NCBI GenBank assembly: GCA_014378465.1
Contig: JACMNQ010000018.1
Span: forward strand, 1 to 64,000
DNA: 64,000 nt
Direction: 5' to 3'
Source: Oligoflexia bacterium
Lineage (GTDB): Bacteria > Bdellovibrionota > UBA1018
Shown here: piece by piece, positions 20,177-28,769 of the stretch
Layout of the letters: each line of letters begins with the position of its first letter
Position numbering within the stretch: the first letter of the stretch is position 1
Position numbers and translations under genes: made by a program
The notes under the pieces: model-generated
Told to the model about the DNA's origin: nothing
Seen by the model: the letters and a program-made list of their open reading frames with translations, nothing else
Database searches by the model: none

Positions 20177-20207
20177 CAGGCACACCGACGATGTGCCTGC
20201 CGCCTTT
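20177..20207 (+). terminator. Likely terminator after the opp operon
   Basis: CAGGCACA (20177-20184) and TGTGCCTG (20192-20199) form a perfect 8-bp stem with a 7-nt loop, 26 bp after the oppF stop. The following tract is weak (CCGCCTTTT), so termination could be partial. Confidence 0.6.
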
Positions 20208-20354
20208 TCCGAGAAGTTCGTCAGAGAACTGACGTTTTCATGTCCTATTTTCGACATTTTGACTGGAATATAGGCCGAAATAGCCGAAACTTGGGCGAAA
20301 TCTCTTCTCAACCTAAACGCACTCCGGACCGAAAAGTCTCATAAGGGGCGAAGT

Positions 20355-20435
20355 ATGTCCCGTGTGAGAAATGAACTTCAGCGCAAGGAAACTGCCTCAA
20401 ACGGCAGCAGAAAATCTGCGGATGCGTCCCGTTGA
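20355..20435 (+). CDS. Possible leader peptide (26 aa) overlapping the next gene
   Basis: ATG at 20355 follows AAGGGGCG by 4 nt, a much better ribosome-binding site than that of the overlapping gene at 20371. The frame encodes MSRVRNELQRKETASNGSRK and six more residues, ending at TGA 20433-20435, just past the in-frame ATG 20422 of the larger gene. It could be a translational-coupling leader, or a sign that the main gene begins elsewhere. Nothing else supports it. Confidence 0.3.
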   Translation: MSRVRNELQRKETASNGSRKSADASR

Positions 20436-21222
20436 CGAGGTTAAGGCCTACGTTCTCATGCCCGTTCCCGTCTATATGTTCATGAAGCACAATCAGAAAT
20501 TCGTGGCGGTCAAAGAGCCGCTGGATTTTTTCGTTCCTGAAGAGCTCGAAAAATTGCGTCCGGTTGAATCTCTGTTCTTTTCAGATTTTCTGGATGTGAT
20601 CGAACCTTTTGAGCAAAGCGCCCGGCGCATTCGGATGCTGCTGGCAACACCTCCAGCGGCAAATCCCCATAACGAAGTCAAACTCACGCCCGCGGCGTTC
20701 GAAATTTCAGATGCGGTTCTTCAGGTACTTGGAAGCCTTTGGGCATCCACTCCGGCTTCTGCGGAAGCCGCCTTCATTGAAACGTTTTTTCCCGCGATCT
20801 TTGCAAATCAACTGTGCGAGAATCTCAAGCCGGAACTTCTGCTCCGGGCTCGCGAGAAAAGTGTTCTGGATTTTGAACTCGCGCTGCTTCGCTCCAGTTG
20901 GGCGGTTTTTCTCGCCCTGCATCTGGGTTACTGCGATCTCGAGTTCCTCAATGTTTTGCGCATCGAACTGTTTGAGCGCAGTCTCAGCGAGGTTCAGGGC
21001 GGAGAAGGCTTTTCGATTGAAATTGATGAACTGACTGCTCTGGTTTTTGCTTCCATCCAGGGAAGTGAAGTCCGGAACCTGAGTTCCCGATGGTTCGAAG
21101 ATCGTGATGGGCGCGTGGCTCGCAAGATCTCTTCGCGCCTCAAGCGAGTTCAAAATGAACTTTTGAACCGCTCGCTAACGCAGGCCAGTGTGTTCGGCGA
21201 GAAAGGAATTTTGCATGACTAA
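20371..21222 (+). CDS. Unrecognised cytoplasmic protein, partner of the coiled-coil gene
   Basis: A 283-residue soluble protein without signal peptide or membrane segment. The region from residue 18 (MRPVDEVKAYVLMPVPVYMF) looks like the start of a conserved beta-rich domain with VAVKEPLDFFVPEEL. Later parts are helical, and the C-terminus is basic (RKISSRLKRVQNELLNRSL). I recognise no family. The ATG at 20422 (residue 18) is an alternative start that would fit the upstream leader frame. The last 8 bp overlap the coiled-coil gene, which indicates a functional pair. Confidence 0.75.
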   Translation: MNFSARKLPQTAAENLRMRPVDEVKAYVLMPVPVYMFMKHNQKFVAVKEPLDFFVPEELEKLRPVESLFFSDFLDVIEPFEQSARRIRMLLATPPAANPHNEVKLTPAAFEISDAVLQVLGSLWASTPASAEAAFIETFFPAIFANQLCENLKPELLLRAREKSVLDFELALLRSSWAVFLALHLGYCDLEFLNVLRIELFERSLSEVQGGEGFSIEIDELTALVFASIQGSEVRNLSSRWFEDRDGRVARKISSRLKRVQNELLNRSLTQASVFGEKGILHD

Positions 21223-23311
21223 GCGAAATTTCTTTGAAGCCCAGCCGGCACGCAATCTGGACACTTTCGGTGTCGCCGGGGTCCTGAACGAAGGTGCTCG
21301 CATCTATTACAGCAATGTCTTCGCTCCGGCCCAGATCGGCCGCGTCTCAGATTTGCTCATTGCTCGCCTCAAAGACTCCCAAGTCGATGAGCTCCGCTTC
21401 AGAGCCCTCCTTCTTTATGGAGTCTTCGAAGCCTACGTCGCGGCTATCCAGAGCCCGCAGGCAGATTCTGGAGCGGTGCAGGTGTCGGTCGAATGTGGCG
21501 TGGATGGTGAAAAGATTGCCGTGGGAGTCTCCTTCAGCATTTCTGAACTCTCAACGCTTGGACTTGGACAACTCCCGGATCGACTCACGGCCGTCCAGCA
21601 CAAGAACGACTTTGATTCTCTGGTCGCGTTTCTCAGTCAGCACTCGGACCATGTCATCATCAGGCATCAGACTGAAAAAGGAAGAATCGAGATTGTCACT
21701 GTCCTGGGGCTCGGTGTCGCGGAGGTTTTCGCAAACGGCCCATGTGCTGTCCAGGTTCTAGAGATCCCCGAAACTGCGACGGGAAATCCCGTGCCACCGC
21801 TTTCGCCCAATGAATACGTGGAACTCGGAGATCTGAATTACAAGGCACTCCTTGCGGACCCATCAATCCCGGTGACCGCAGCGGCGGCGGATAACGCCCC
21901 GATTCGAGTCATAAGCGGAAGTGATGATGGTCTGACCCGTACGCTGGTAAAGGGCAGCTCGGAAGCGCCAGTGGCCACGTCTGTCGTCAAAGGTACGGCT
22001 GCCGAAGGGCACGATTCTTCCTCAACGTTCAAAAGCGATTCGACGGCCTTGGCGGATGCGATCCGTGTTCGAGGGGCGGCTGCCGCTCAGTCTGAAGAGT
22101 CCGTCCGGATATCCAGTGCAAAGCCGCACGCCGAAAATCAACTGATCGTGCAAGGCTACGTCGACAAGATCACTGAGCTCGAGATGAAACTCAAAAGTCT
22201 TGAAACCGGTGGAGGGGTCCCGGCGGGCGCCTTTGCTGGCAAGCTCAGCTCCAGAGCGGCAGTGACTGCGAAAGTACCGCGCGAAAGCTTTCTGAAGAAA
22301 TTCTGGCCGTTCAAAAAGGCCACTGAGAATGAATCAGTCGAATTTGAAAACGTGCCAGAGACCACGAATTCCGTGAATGAAGAAGCCGTGACTGAAGGAG
22401 AAGATTCAGACAGCGCTTTGGACGACAAGATGCCTGAGTCGGTTGTTTCAAAGCTGGTAGGCGAGCTGACTGAAAAAGCATTGACCGGAACCTTGGCCAA
22501 GGCCCAGCAGGAAATCGTCGAAGTCAAAAAAGACATTTCCAATGACAAAGCCAAGCGCTGGGTTGAGAGCCTCATGTCAGACTTTCTCCAGGAAAAGGTT
22601 CGGCTCAACGAATTGGCCAAAAAACTTGGAACCTCCGTACGACAGAAAGAGCATGAATTCCGGTCCAAGGAGCGAGCCTTTCAGGAAGAGCTCCGCAGAA
22701 GAGACGAAGTCATTCGGCAGAAAGTATCAGCCGCAAACCGGGCCAAGGATCAGCTGGCACAGGTCAATATGGCGCTTGAGCGCCTCAAGGGGACATCCAC
22801 AGGGGGCGGCGGAGATGAAGTGAATCTCAAGGCGAAATTCAGCCAAACGCAGAAGTACCTGACGACCGCGAAGCAGGAAAATGCGCTACTTCTGACCAAA
22901 CTCGAAGACCTGAAGAACCAGTTGAATTCAGCCCAGACCAAAGCTCGTCCGGCACCGGAGCAGACTGCTCTGCAGCTGAAGCTCGACCGTGCTCAGAAGC
23001 AGGCGGATGAATTCAAGAAGACGAATCTCCAGCTCCTCGACAAGTTGAATCAGACCAAAGATCGTTCAGTGGACGCGGAGAGTCTGGAGCTCAAGAAGCG
23101 TCTCGAAAGCACTCTGCGAGTCGCAGCCTCCGCAAAAAAGGAGTCCGAGCGACTGGGGACCAGGCTCGAGGAAGTTCAGAAGGAAGAACTCCGCCTCAAG
23201 ACCGAGGTGGCAAAAATGACTGCCGAAAACAAACGTCTCAAGGTCACCCTCGCCAAGAACGAAAAGCCGACAGCGGAAGAGCCAGTGAAAAAGGATCCGA
23301 AGGCCGCCTGA
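21215..23311 (+). CDS. Large protein with C-terminal coiled coil, function unknown
   Basis: A 698-residue cytoplasmic protein. Residues about 1-175 form a globular domain with alternating strands and helices (ARIYYSNVFAPAQIG, VECGVDGEKIAVGVSFSI, IIRHQTEKGRIEIVTVLGLG), vaguely reminiscent of an ATPase-less GHKL fold, but no nucleotide motif is present. Residues about 210-420 are low complexity, Ser/Glu/Ala-rich. From about 440 to the end almost continuous heptads predict a long coiled coil (QEELRRRDEVIRQKVSAANR). I start at ATG 21215, preceded by AAAGGAA, rather than 21188. It overlaps the previous gene by 8 bp. A structural or scaffolding role is an inference. Confidence 0.8.
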   Translation: MTKRNFFEAQPARNLDTFGVAGVLNEGARIYYSNVFAPAQIGRVSDLLIARLKDSQVDELRFRALLLYGVFEAYVAAIQSPQADSGAVQVSVECGVDGEKIAVGVSFSISELSTLGLGQLPDRLTAVQHKNDFDSLVAFLSQHSDHVIIRHQTEKGRIEIVTVLGLGVAEVFANGPCAVQVLEIPETATGNPVPPLSPNEYVELGDLNYKALLADPSIPVTAAAADNAPIRVISGSDDGLTRTLVKGSSEAPVATSVVKGTAAEGHDSSSTFKSDSTALADAIRVRGAAAAQSEESVRISSAKPHAENQLIVQGYVDKITELEMKLKSLETGGGVPAGAFAGKLSSRAAVTAKVPRESFLKKFWPFKKATENESVEFENVPETTNSVNEEAVTEGEDSDSALDDKMPESVVSKLVGELTEKALTGTLAKAQQEIVEVKKDISNDKAKRWVESLMSDFLQEKVRLNELAKKLGTSVRQKEHEFRSKERAFQEELRRRDEVIRQKVSAANRAKDQLAQVNMALERLKGTSTGGGGDEVNLKAKFSQTQKYLTTAKQENALLLTKLEDLKNQLNSAQTKARPAPEQTALQLKLDRAQKQADEFKKTNLQLLDKLNQTKDRSVDAESLELKKRLESTLRVAASAKKESERLGTRLEEVQKEELRLKTEVAKMTAENKRLKVTLAKNEKPTAEEPVKKDPKAA

Positions 23312-23340
23312 AACAGCAGGAGTGGAGTCTGTCGCTGTTT
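23311..23340 (+). terminator. Weak hairpin after the coiled-coil gene
   Basis: AAACAGC (23311-23317) and GCTGTTT (23334-23340) are perfect inverted arms around a 16-nt loop, starting at the stop codon. Only three Ts end the arm, so it may be a weak terminator or just a dyad. Confidence 0.25.
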
Positions 23341-23397
23341 ATCGTGCCCACGTCTGAAATTGACAAGATCCCCTGCTTCTTGTTAATGGGAGTGGGC

Positions 23398-23482
23398 GCG
23401 CCCGTGGTGAAATTGGTAGACACGCTAGACTTAGGATCTAGTGCCGCAAGGTGTGGGGGTTCAAGTCCCTCCGGGCGCACCA
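23398..23482 (+). tRNA. tRNA-Leu (TAG)
   Basis: Acceptor GCGCCCG pairs with CGGGCGC. The anticodon stem CTAGA pairs with TCTAG around loop CTTAGGA (anticodon TAG). A long variable arm (TGCCGCAAGGTG) marks class II. The T arm is GGGGG-TTCAAGT-CCCTC, with discriminator A and encoded CCA. Length 85 nt. Confidence 0.97.
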
Positions 23483-23497
23483 AAACTTTCAAAACAA

Positions 23498-23540
23498 AAC
23501 GGCTACTTCGCAAGGCGGAGCGGCCGTTCTGTTTCATTGG
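23498..23540 (+). terminator. Likely terminator after tRNA-Leu
   Basis: AACGGC (23498-23503) pairs with GCCGTT (23523-23528). An inner stem C-T-T-C-G pairs with C-G-G-A-G, with one mismatch between the two parts, and the loop is CAAGG. A U-rich but broken tract (CTGTTTCATT) follows. It lies 15 bp past the mature tRNA end. Confidence 0.55.
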
Positions 23541-23741
23541 CCTTTCGTACCCCCGTGCGATTGACCAAGTCCCTCCAGGCGCCAACGATAAAAAAGTGCC
23601 CAGGTGATTCGAATGAAAATCCGAGTTCCTTTTCAACTCCGAGCCGCTCATGTATCTTCAAAAGAGACAGTTGCTCAGGCATCTGCCAGGAGTTCGACGT
23701 TCGGGTGAAAAAAACGACGTGAGTCAGATGGGGACCATTCA

Positions 23742-24278
23742 ATGAAATTCGTGATCAATCGAGTGATGAAGTGCGCAAACCGAATTTTGCTCCTGAATGG
23801 TTTCATCTGCCTGAGTTTCGGCGCGACCGGACACGCTGCCGCACCGAAGTATTCCCTCCGAGAATGGAATTCAATCGCCAATCTTTTCAGAGTCGTGATT
23901 GACGAAGGCGTGAACAAGCCGGAACAGCCTTCGAAACGGTACTGCGGGCTGACTCATGACATCGCTCAGGATCGCATCCTCGAAGTGCAGGCTGAAATCG
24001 ATGGGGCGTTGAAAAAGGAAGAGAAGGAACTGAAGAAGCCTCTGGAAATCCTGAAACGCGCGCAGAGCTGCGAAAGCAGATGCCATTGCGGCATGTATTC
24101 GGATCTTCTGGAAAAAGTCCCCCCCGAAGAGCTCAAGGGATTGGGCAGGGGAGACAAGACGCGCATTCGGGATATTCACCACTTCGCGTCGACCCTGACG
24201 CCGGGTCAGGCAGCTGTTTGCGCGAGAAAGACCGCGCTCTGGTTCTGTAGTTCCGACTTCCTGAAAAAGGGCCTCTGA
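23742..24278 (+). CDS. Secreted cysteine-containing protein of unknown function
   Basis: A 178-residue protein with an N-terminal hydrophobic stretch (ILLLNGFICLSFGATGHAAA) that looks like a signal peptide cleaved near residue 34. The mature part has about seven Cys, including the closely spaced CESRCHCGMYSDLL and a C-terminal pair (VCARK, WFCSS). This suggests disulfides after export. The centre is highly charged and helical (GALKKEEKELKKPLEILKRA). The start could also be the next in-frame ATG (MKCANRI). It is convergent with the marR gene, 12 bp apart. No family is recognised. Confidence 0.7.
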   Translation: MKFVINRVMKCANRILLLNGFICLSFGATGHAAAPKYSLREWNSIANLFRVVIDEGVNKPEQPSKRYCGLTHDIAQDRILEVQAEIDGALKKEEKELKKPLEILKRAQSCESRCHCGMYSDLLEKVPPEELKGLGRGDKTRIRDIHHFASTLTPGQAAVCARKTALWFCSSDFLKKGL

Positions 24279-24290
24279 GTCTGAACTGAT

Positions 24291-24797
24291 TTACTTGAAG
24301 GCCATGAGTTCGTTCATCTTCTCTAGACTTTTGTTCATCGAACTCTTCTCTTTTTCGGACACTCTGCTCATCATCTTGCAAACCCGCTTGAAATAATCGG
24401 CGCCCACTTTCGTGACGGTGTCGCGACCTTTTTTGGTCAGCTGGATGTAAGCGATGCGCCGGTCCCTGGAGTCGCTGACTCGGACCACGAGTCCAGCTTC
24501 CTCAAGTCCGTCCAATAGCCCCGTCATGTTGCCTCGTGTGACCCCCAGAAGTTCGGCCAAAGTGATGCTTTTCAGTCCTTCGGGATCCTTGGCATAGGCC
24601 AATTGCATGAGCACGGAAAAACGACCTGAGAGGAGAGAATGGCTCTGGAGGAACTGATCAATCCCCTTGTCCAGATCCGCTGCAAGCTTGCGCAGGCGAA
24701 GCAGCGTCTCCACGGAGCTGGGATCAATGCAGGGAAAAGTCTTTGATAAAGACTGGTAAAACTCTTTTTCGGGCAGTTTTGAAAGAAACAGACTCAC
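24291..24797 (-). CDS. MarR-family transcriptional regulator of the efflux operon
   Basis: A 168-residue winged-helix repressor. The recognition region is ITLAELLGVTRGNMTGLLDG, followed by the wing motif VVRVSDSRDRRIAYIQLT, including the conserved DxRD/R. N- and C-terminal helices form the dimer interface. I choose GTG 24797 because a perfect AAGGAG lies 6 nt before it; the TTG at 24836 has no such site. It diverges from the TolC-EmrA-EmrB operon, and a 24-bp palindrome lies between them. By analogy with EmrR/MarR it should repress the pump genes and be released by a small phenolic or drug ligand; the ligand is unknown. Confidence 0.9.
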   Translation of the reverse strand: MSLFLSKLPEKEFYQSLSKTFPCIDPSSVETLLRLRKLAADLDKGIDQFLQSHSLLSGRFSVLMQLAYAKDPEGLKSITLAELLGVTRGNMTGLLDGLEEAGLVVRVSDSRDRRIAYIQLTKKGRDTVTKVGADYFKRVCKMMSRVSEKEKSSMNKSLEKMNELMAFK

Positions 24798-24890
24798 CAG
24801 ATTCTCCTTCGGACCGGGTTCGGACCCAATCGCCAATGAAATCAGATTGGCAACTTCTCAAACCCTTTTGTCTCATTTCCGTTTGAAAGT

Positions 24891-24914
24891 ATATTGCTTA
24901 GTGCTAAACAATAT
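24891..24914. promoter_or_regulatory. Palindromic operator, probable MarR-family binding site
   Basis: Two 11-bp arms, ATATTGCTTAG (24891-24901) and CTAAACAATAT (24904-24914), are inverted repeats with one mismatch and a TG centre. The size, AT-rich outer part and placement between a marR gene and the pump operon fit known MarR boxes. A TTGAAA at 24883-24888 next to it could be a -35 element, so binding would block the promoter. Confidence 0.75.
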
Positions 24915-24959
24915 GCCAAAAATAGTCATCGTTCAAAGTATCAGGAGTCAGTCCCCCTT

Positions 24960-26276
24960 ATGACCCATAAGAACCTCACCCTTGTTGTCGCATCAATCTG
25001 TCTGGTCACGTCTTTCGGTGATCGGCAGAGCTGGGGCTCTTCCTCGTTGAATCTGAACGACGCGGTTCAGGAAGCGGTAGCCCATTCACCCCGACTCGCA
25101 CAGGCCCAGGCCAGTCGCGAAGAGTCTTTCTGGAAGAAGACGGAAGCCCTCTCGGGATTTCTTCCGTCTGTGAACGTCACCGCTCAGCATTTCTTCGCCA
25201 AGAAGTATCAGTTCACCGACATCGTTTTTGGAGGAGCACCTGCCAGCATCCCGGGTATTTTTCCAACTTCCGCCGCCGCGCTCAATGTGAGCATTCCGAT
25301 TTTTGATGGTTTTCAGAACGTGCACCGCTACAAGGCGGCTGGACTTCAGGCCAGTGCCGCGGAGTCTGATCTGCAGTGGGCGGAATTTCAGTTGCAGAAG
25401 GACATCCAGCTCAAATTCTACCAGGTGATCGCAGCCCGGGAAATTCAAGCCGTCGCCGAACAGAATCTCAAGACGCTCCAGGACCATTACGATCAGGTCA
25501 AGACCCTGAAATCGGGTGGAGTGGCCACGCTGTACGATGTTCTTCGAGTTGATGTGCAGCTGAATGAAGCGAAGTCTGAAATTCTCAATACTCAGGACAA
25601 TTACGCCCTGGCACGCCAGCGCCTCATAACCGCGATGGGAATCGAAAAGGATGATCGCGAAGTTGCCGGAAGTCTGCCGGTTCCGGAAACGGGGAGACTG
25701 ACCGAAGTCAGCGGCACTGACATGAAATCACGTCCCGACCTCGAAGCCCTCGAGAAGAGGTTTCAGGCCTCTGAGCAGCTGGAGTCCGCTTCTGGATCCT
25801 TTCTCATTCCAAAAATCACGCTCGCCGGGCAATATTCTTCTTACAACAATCTCAATGACTCAATCAGGGACTTCGATCGCTACCGCTCCGCTTACAATCT
25901 TGGCCTTTTTCTCAACTGGAATCTCTTCGACGGGATGGCGTCCATCGCACGGTCAAAGGAATCGGTTTATCAGAAGATCCAGATTGAGAAAGCCTACGAG
26001 CAGACCCGGATCCAGGCCCCGACCGATCTGGACTTCTGGAAAAGGCGTTACCTCTACAGCGCTTCGATCTTCGCAGCGAAGAGAAGTGATCTTGAAAAAT
26101 CGAAGGAAAGCGTTCGGCTCTCGACTGAAGGATTCCGTGCCGGTGTTCGCACCAACACTGAAATTCTGGATTCTGAACTGGACCTGTTCCGGTCAAGAGC
26201 CGGAGTCGTGAATGCCCAGATGAATTGTGTTGAAGCTTTGATCAAAGTGGAACTGAGTCTTGGAAGGAACCTGTAG
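24960..26276 (+). CDS. TolC-family outer-membrane efflux protein
   Basis: A 438-residue OEP protein forming the outer-membrane channel-tunnel. It starts at ATG 24960 with a signal peptide (LTLVVASICLVTSFG). Upstream AGGAG sits about 12 nt away. The two OEP repeats are visible as long helices with the usual LNLNDAVQEAVAHSPRLAQA opening and YNLGLFLNWNLFDGMASIAR as the turn into the beta-barrel of repeat two. The frame is open further upstream to 24894, but that extension crosses the operator palindrome. The next gene starts 2 bp after the stop. It acts with the adaptor and MFS pump. Confidence 0.92.
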   Translation: MTHKNLTLVVASICLVTSFGDRQSWGSSSLNLNDAVQEAVAHSPRLAQAQASREESFWKKTEALSGFLPSVNVTAQHFFAKKYQFTDIVFGGAPASIPGIFPTSAAALNVSIPIFDGFQNVHRYKAAGLQASAAESDLQWAEFQLQKDIQLKFYQVIAAREIQAVAEQNLKTLQDHYDQVKTLKSGGVATLYDVLRVDVQLNEAKSEILNTQDNYALARQRLITAMGIEKDDREVAGSLPVPETGRLTEVSGTDMKSRPDLEALEKRFQASEQLESASGSFLIPKITLAGQYSSYNNLNDSIRDFDRYRSAYNLGLFLNWNLFDGMASIARSKESVYQKIQIEKAYEQTRIQAPTDLDFWKRRYLYSASIFAAKRSDLEKSKESVRLSTEGFRAGVRTNTEILDSELDLFRSRAGVVNAQMNCVEALIKVELSLGRNL

Positions 26277-26278
26277 TC

Positions 26279-27127
26279 ATGAGCACCAAAAAGAAAGTCC
26301 TGTCCCTCCTCGGAATCATCGTTCTGATCGGCGCCTTTTACATGCTGTACGAGCACCTGACTTACATCTCCACGGACAATGCCCAGGTTCAGGGCAACAC
26401 GCTCATGATCGCTCCGAAGGTTTCGGGTTTCATTTCCAAGGTGAACGTGCGCGAGAACCAGGCCGTCAAAGCGGGTGAAGTCCTTGCCGAGATCCAGATG
26501 ATGGATTACGACAATTCACTCAAGCAGATGGAAGGCGAACTTCACTCCGTACAGGCCAGAGCGCAGGATGCTGAAAAGAATTACAATCGGCTCTCGGGAC
26601 TTTTCAAGAAGGGTGTCATTTCTCAGCAGCAGTTTGATACCTCTGATGCAACTTATCGGGAGACCCGCAGCAAGCTTGCTTCGATGCAGGCTCAGGTTTC
26701 CCAGGCCAAGCTCAACGCAGGTTACACGCAGATCAAGGCTCCTTCGGATGGAGTCATCGCCCGCAAGTCGGTTGAGATCGGCATGCTGGCCCCGGTTGGA
26801 ACTCCACTGTTTGGTTTTGTGACTTCGGATGAACGCTGGGTCGTGGCCAATTTCAAGGAGACTGAACTTTCCCGCATTCACATCGGCCAGAAAGTCGACG
26901 TGGAGGTCGACGCGCTCCCGAAGAGCAGCTTCGTAGGCGAAGTCGAAAGCATCAGCCCGACCACAGGCGCGACCTTCACTCTTCTGCCTCCGGACAACGC
27001 CACTGGAAATTTCACCAAGGTGGTTCAGCGCGTCCCGGTGAGAATCAAGTTTCTCAATCTGGACGCGAAATCGATCGAACTTCTTCGCGCCGGACTGTCC
27101 GCTAACGTTCACGTCAGACTTCGCTAA
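26279..27127 (+). CDS. EmrA/HlyD-family membrane fusion protein
   Basis: A 282-residue periplasmic adaptor. One N-terminal helix (VLSLLGIIVLIGAFYMLY) anchors it in the inner membrane. TDNAQVQGNTLMIAPKVSGF is the first lipoyl half, and YTQIKAPSDGVIARKSVEIG the second, with an alpha-helical hairpin between (about residues 80-150). The beta-barrel part has VVANFKETELSRIHIGQKV, a strong EmrA signature. The protein is shorter than E. coli EmrA (390), mainly through a shorter hairpin. It links the MFS pump to the TolC-like channel. Downstream SD TGGAGG leads into the pump gene. Confidence 0.94.
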   Translation: MSTKKKVLSLLGIIVLIGAFYMLYEHLTYISTDNAQVQGNTLMIAPKVSGFISKVNVRENQAVKAGEVLAEIQMMDYDNSLKQMEGELHSVQARAQDAEKNYNRLSGLFKKGVISQQQFDTSDATYRETRSKLASMQAQVSQAKLNAGYTQIKAPSDGVIARKSVEIGMLAPVGTPLFGFVTSDERWVVANFKETELSRIHIGQKVDVEVDALPKSSFVGEVESISPTTGATFTLLPPDNATGNFTKVVQRVPVRIKFLNLDAKSIELLRAGLSANVHVRLR

Positions 27128-27142
27128 GGGTCTGGAGGCTGC

Positions 27143-28759
27143 ATGGCAGATGATTTCAAGCTCAAACCTGAGTCGATCCTGATCATCTTCACGGCGGTCC
27201 TGGCTTCTCTGTTGGAAATCGTCGACACGTCGATCGTCAATGTGGCGATTCCGACCATGATGGGAAATCTGGGAGCGACTCTTGAAGACATCAGCTGGGT
27301 CGTGACCGGTTACATCATCGCCAATGCGATCGTTCTGCCTCTGTCCGCGTGGCTGGGAGCGCAGATCGGACGTCGCAAGTATTACGTCGGCTGCATCCTG
27401 CTCTTCACTTTGGCTTCAGTGGCCTGTGGTCTCGCACCTGATCTCCTGACTCTGACGATCTTTCGCGTGTTTCAGGGACTGGCCGGAGGTGCGTTGCTGC
27501 CGACGTCTCAGGCGATGATTCAGGAGCAATTTCCTCGCGAGAAAGCGGGTACTGCAAGCGCGATTTATGGGATGAGTGTCATGATCGGGCCGACCATCGG
27601 TCCAACGCTTGGGGGGTACCTTACCGATAATTATGGCTGGCGCATGATCTTCAACATCAACTTGCCGCTGGGGATTCTAGCTGCGGCACTTGCGTTTCGT
27701 TATGTCAAATCAGCTCCGAAACCCGTCGCACCAGAACCCGTTCTGGATCCTGTCACCGGCCTGATGAAGACGGTGGAGTTCAAGAAGCCGAAGATCGATA
27801 CCATCGGCCTTGCATTGCTTTGCGTCGGAATCGGTTGCCTTCAGTTCGTTCTGGAGCGGGGTCAGGCGGACGAGTGGTTTGATTCCGTGCCGATCCGTGT
27901 CTGTTCTCTGCTGGCGGCTCTGGCGATCCCTGGATTCATCTGGTGGGAGCTCAAGGTTGAAGCTCCGATCATCAACATTCGCCTGTTCAAGAATGCATTC
28001 GTGCGCAGCGGGACTTTGCTGATGACCGCTCTGGGCTTCATGCTTTATGGGCTCGTGTTCATCCTGCCGGTCTTCGTGGGCCGTGTCATGAATTTCTCCG
28101 CTACGCAGACCGGAATGCTTTTCATTCCGGGTGCTCTTCTCACCGCCATGTGTATGCCCGTGGTCGGGGCCCTGATCCGCAAACGTGATCCGCGGGTCCT
28201 GATTCTCTTCGGCATCCTGACGATCGAGTGCATGCTCTTCATGCTGACTCAGTTCGGGGCGGAGACGGGTGAGCCTCAGGTGTTCAGGGCCTTGCTCGTC
28301 CGTGGACTCGCGATGGCTTTTCTTTTCGTTCCGATCAATGCGGTCGTCCTCGGACAATTTCGGGGGCAGGAGCTGGGCCAGGTCTCGGGGCTGCTCAATC
28401 TATCGCGACAACTGGGCGGAAGCATCGGGATTGCCTTGATTTCGACTCTCCTTGAACGAAACAGTCATCAGAATTACGTCGAGTTGGCTTCTCACGTCAG
28501 TCTCCTGAATCCGCAGACTCGCATGGCGATCGCAGGCACGCAGCAGGGAATGGGGTCCAAGCTGATGTCCGAACTCGGATTGACCACGATGAACAATACC
28601 GCTTTGAAAGCGATCTCGTACCGTATCCAGCAGCAGGTGTTTCTGATGAGTTTCACGCAGATGATCTGGATCGTGTTGATCATCTTCGGTTTCGCCCTCG
28701 TTCCATTGGCGCTCATGAAGAAGCCCGCCAAAGTCACCGGTCCGGTCGAAGCCCATTGA
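27143..28759 (+). CDS. EmrB/QacA-type MFS drug transporter (DHA2, 14 TM)
   Basis: A 538-residue proton-coupled exporter. Helix one carries LEIVDTSIVNVAIPTMMGNL, the DHA2 motif D1. Motif A appears as GAQIGRRKYYVGC, motif C as GMSVMIGPTIGPTLGGYLTD. Fourteen helices are expected, ending IFGFALVPLALMKKP. It closes the tripartite operon and is convergent with the App1-like gene 10 bp away. No terminator is visible in this gap. Substrates are probably hydrophobic drugs or phenolics, which is an inference from family and the MarR regulator. Confidence 0.95.
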   Translation: MADDFKLKPESILIIFTAVLASLLEIVDTSIVNVAIPTMMGNLGATLEDISWVVTGYIIANAIVLPLSAWLGAQIGRRKYYVGCILLFTLASVACGLAPDLLTLTIFRVFQGLAGGALLPTSQAMIQEQFPREKAGTASAIYGMSVMIGPTIGPTLGGYLTDNYGWRMIFNINLPLGILAAALAFRYVKSAPKPVAPEPVLDPVTGLMKTVEFKKPKIDTIGLALLCVGIGCLQFVLERGQADEWFDSVPIRVCSLLAALAIPGFIWWELKVEAPIINIRLFKNAFVRSGTLLMTALGFMLYGLVFILPVFVGRVMNFSATQTGMLFIPGALLTAMCMPVVGALIRKRDPRVLILFGILTIECMLFMLTQFGAETGEPQVFRALLVRGLAMAFLFVPINAVVLGQFRGQELGQVSGLLNLSRQLGGSIGIALISTLLERNSHQNYVELASHVSLLNPQTRMAIAGTQQGMGSKLMSELGLTTMNNTALKAISYRIQQQVFLMSFTQMIWIVLIIFGFALVPLALMKKPAKVTGPVEAH

Positions 28760-28769
28760 GCGAGGATGA

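Noticed and set aside
23344-23607. Open frame across tRNA-Leu
   Set aside because: It translates the tRNA and its terminator; the tRNA explains the sequence.
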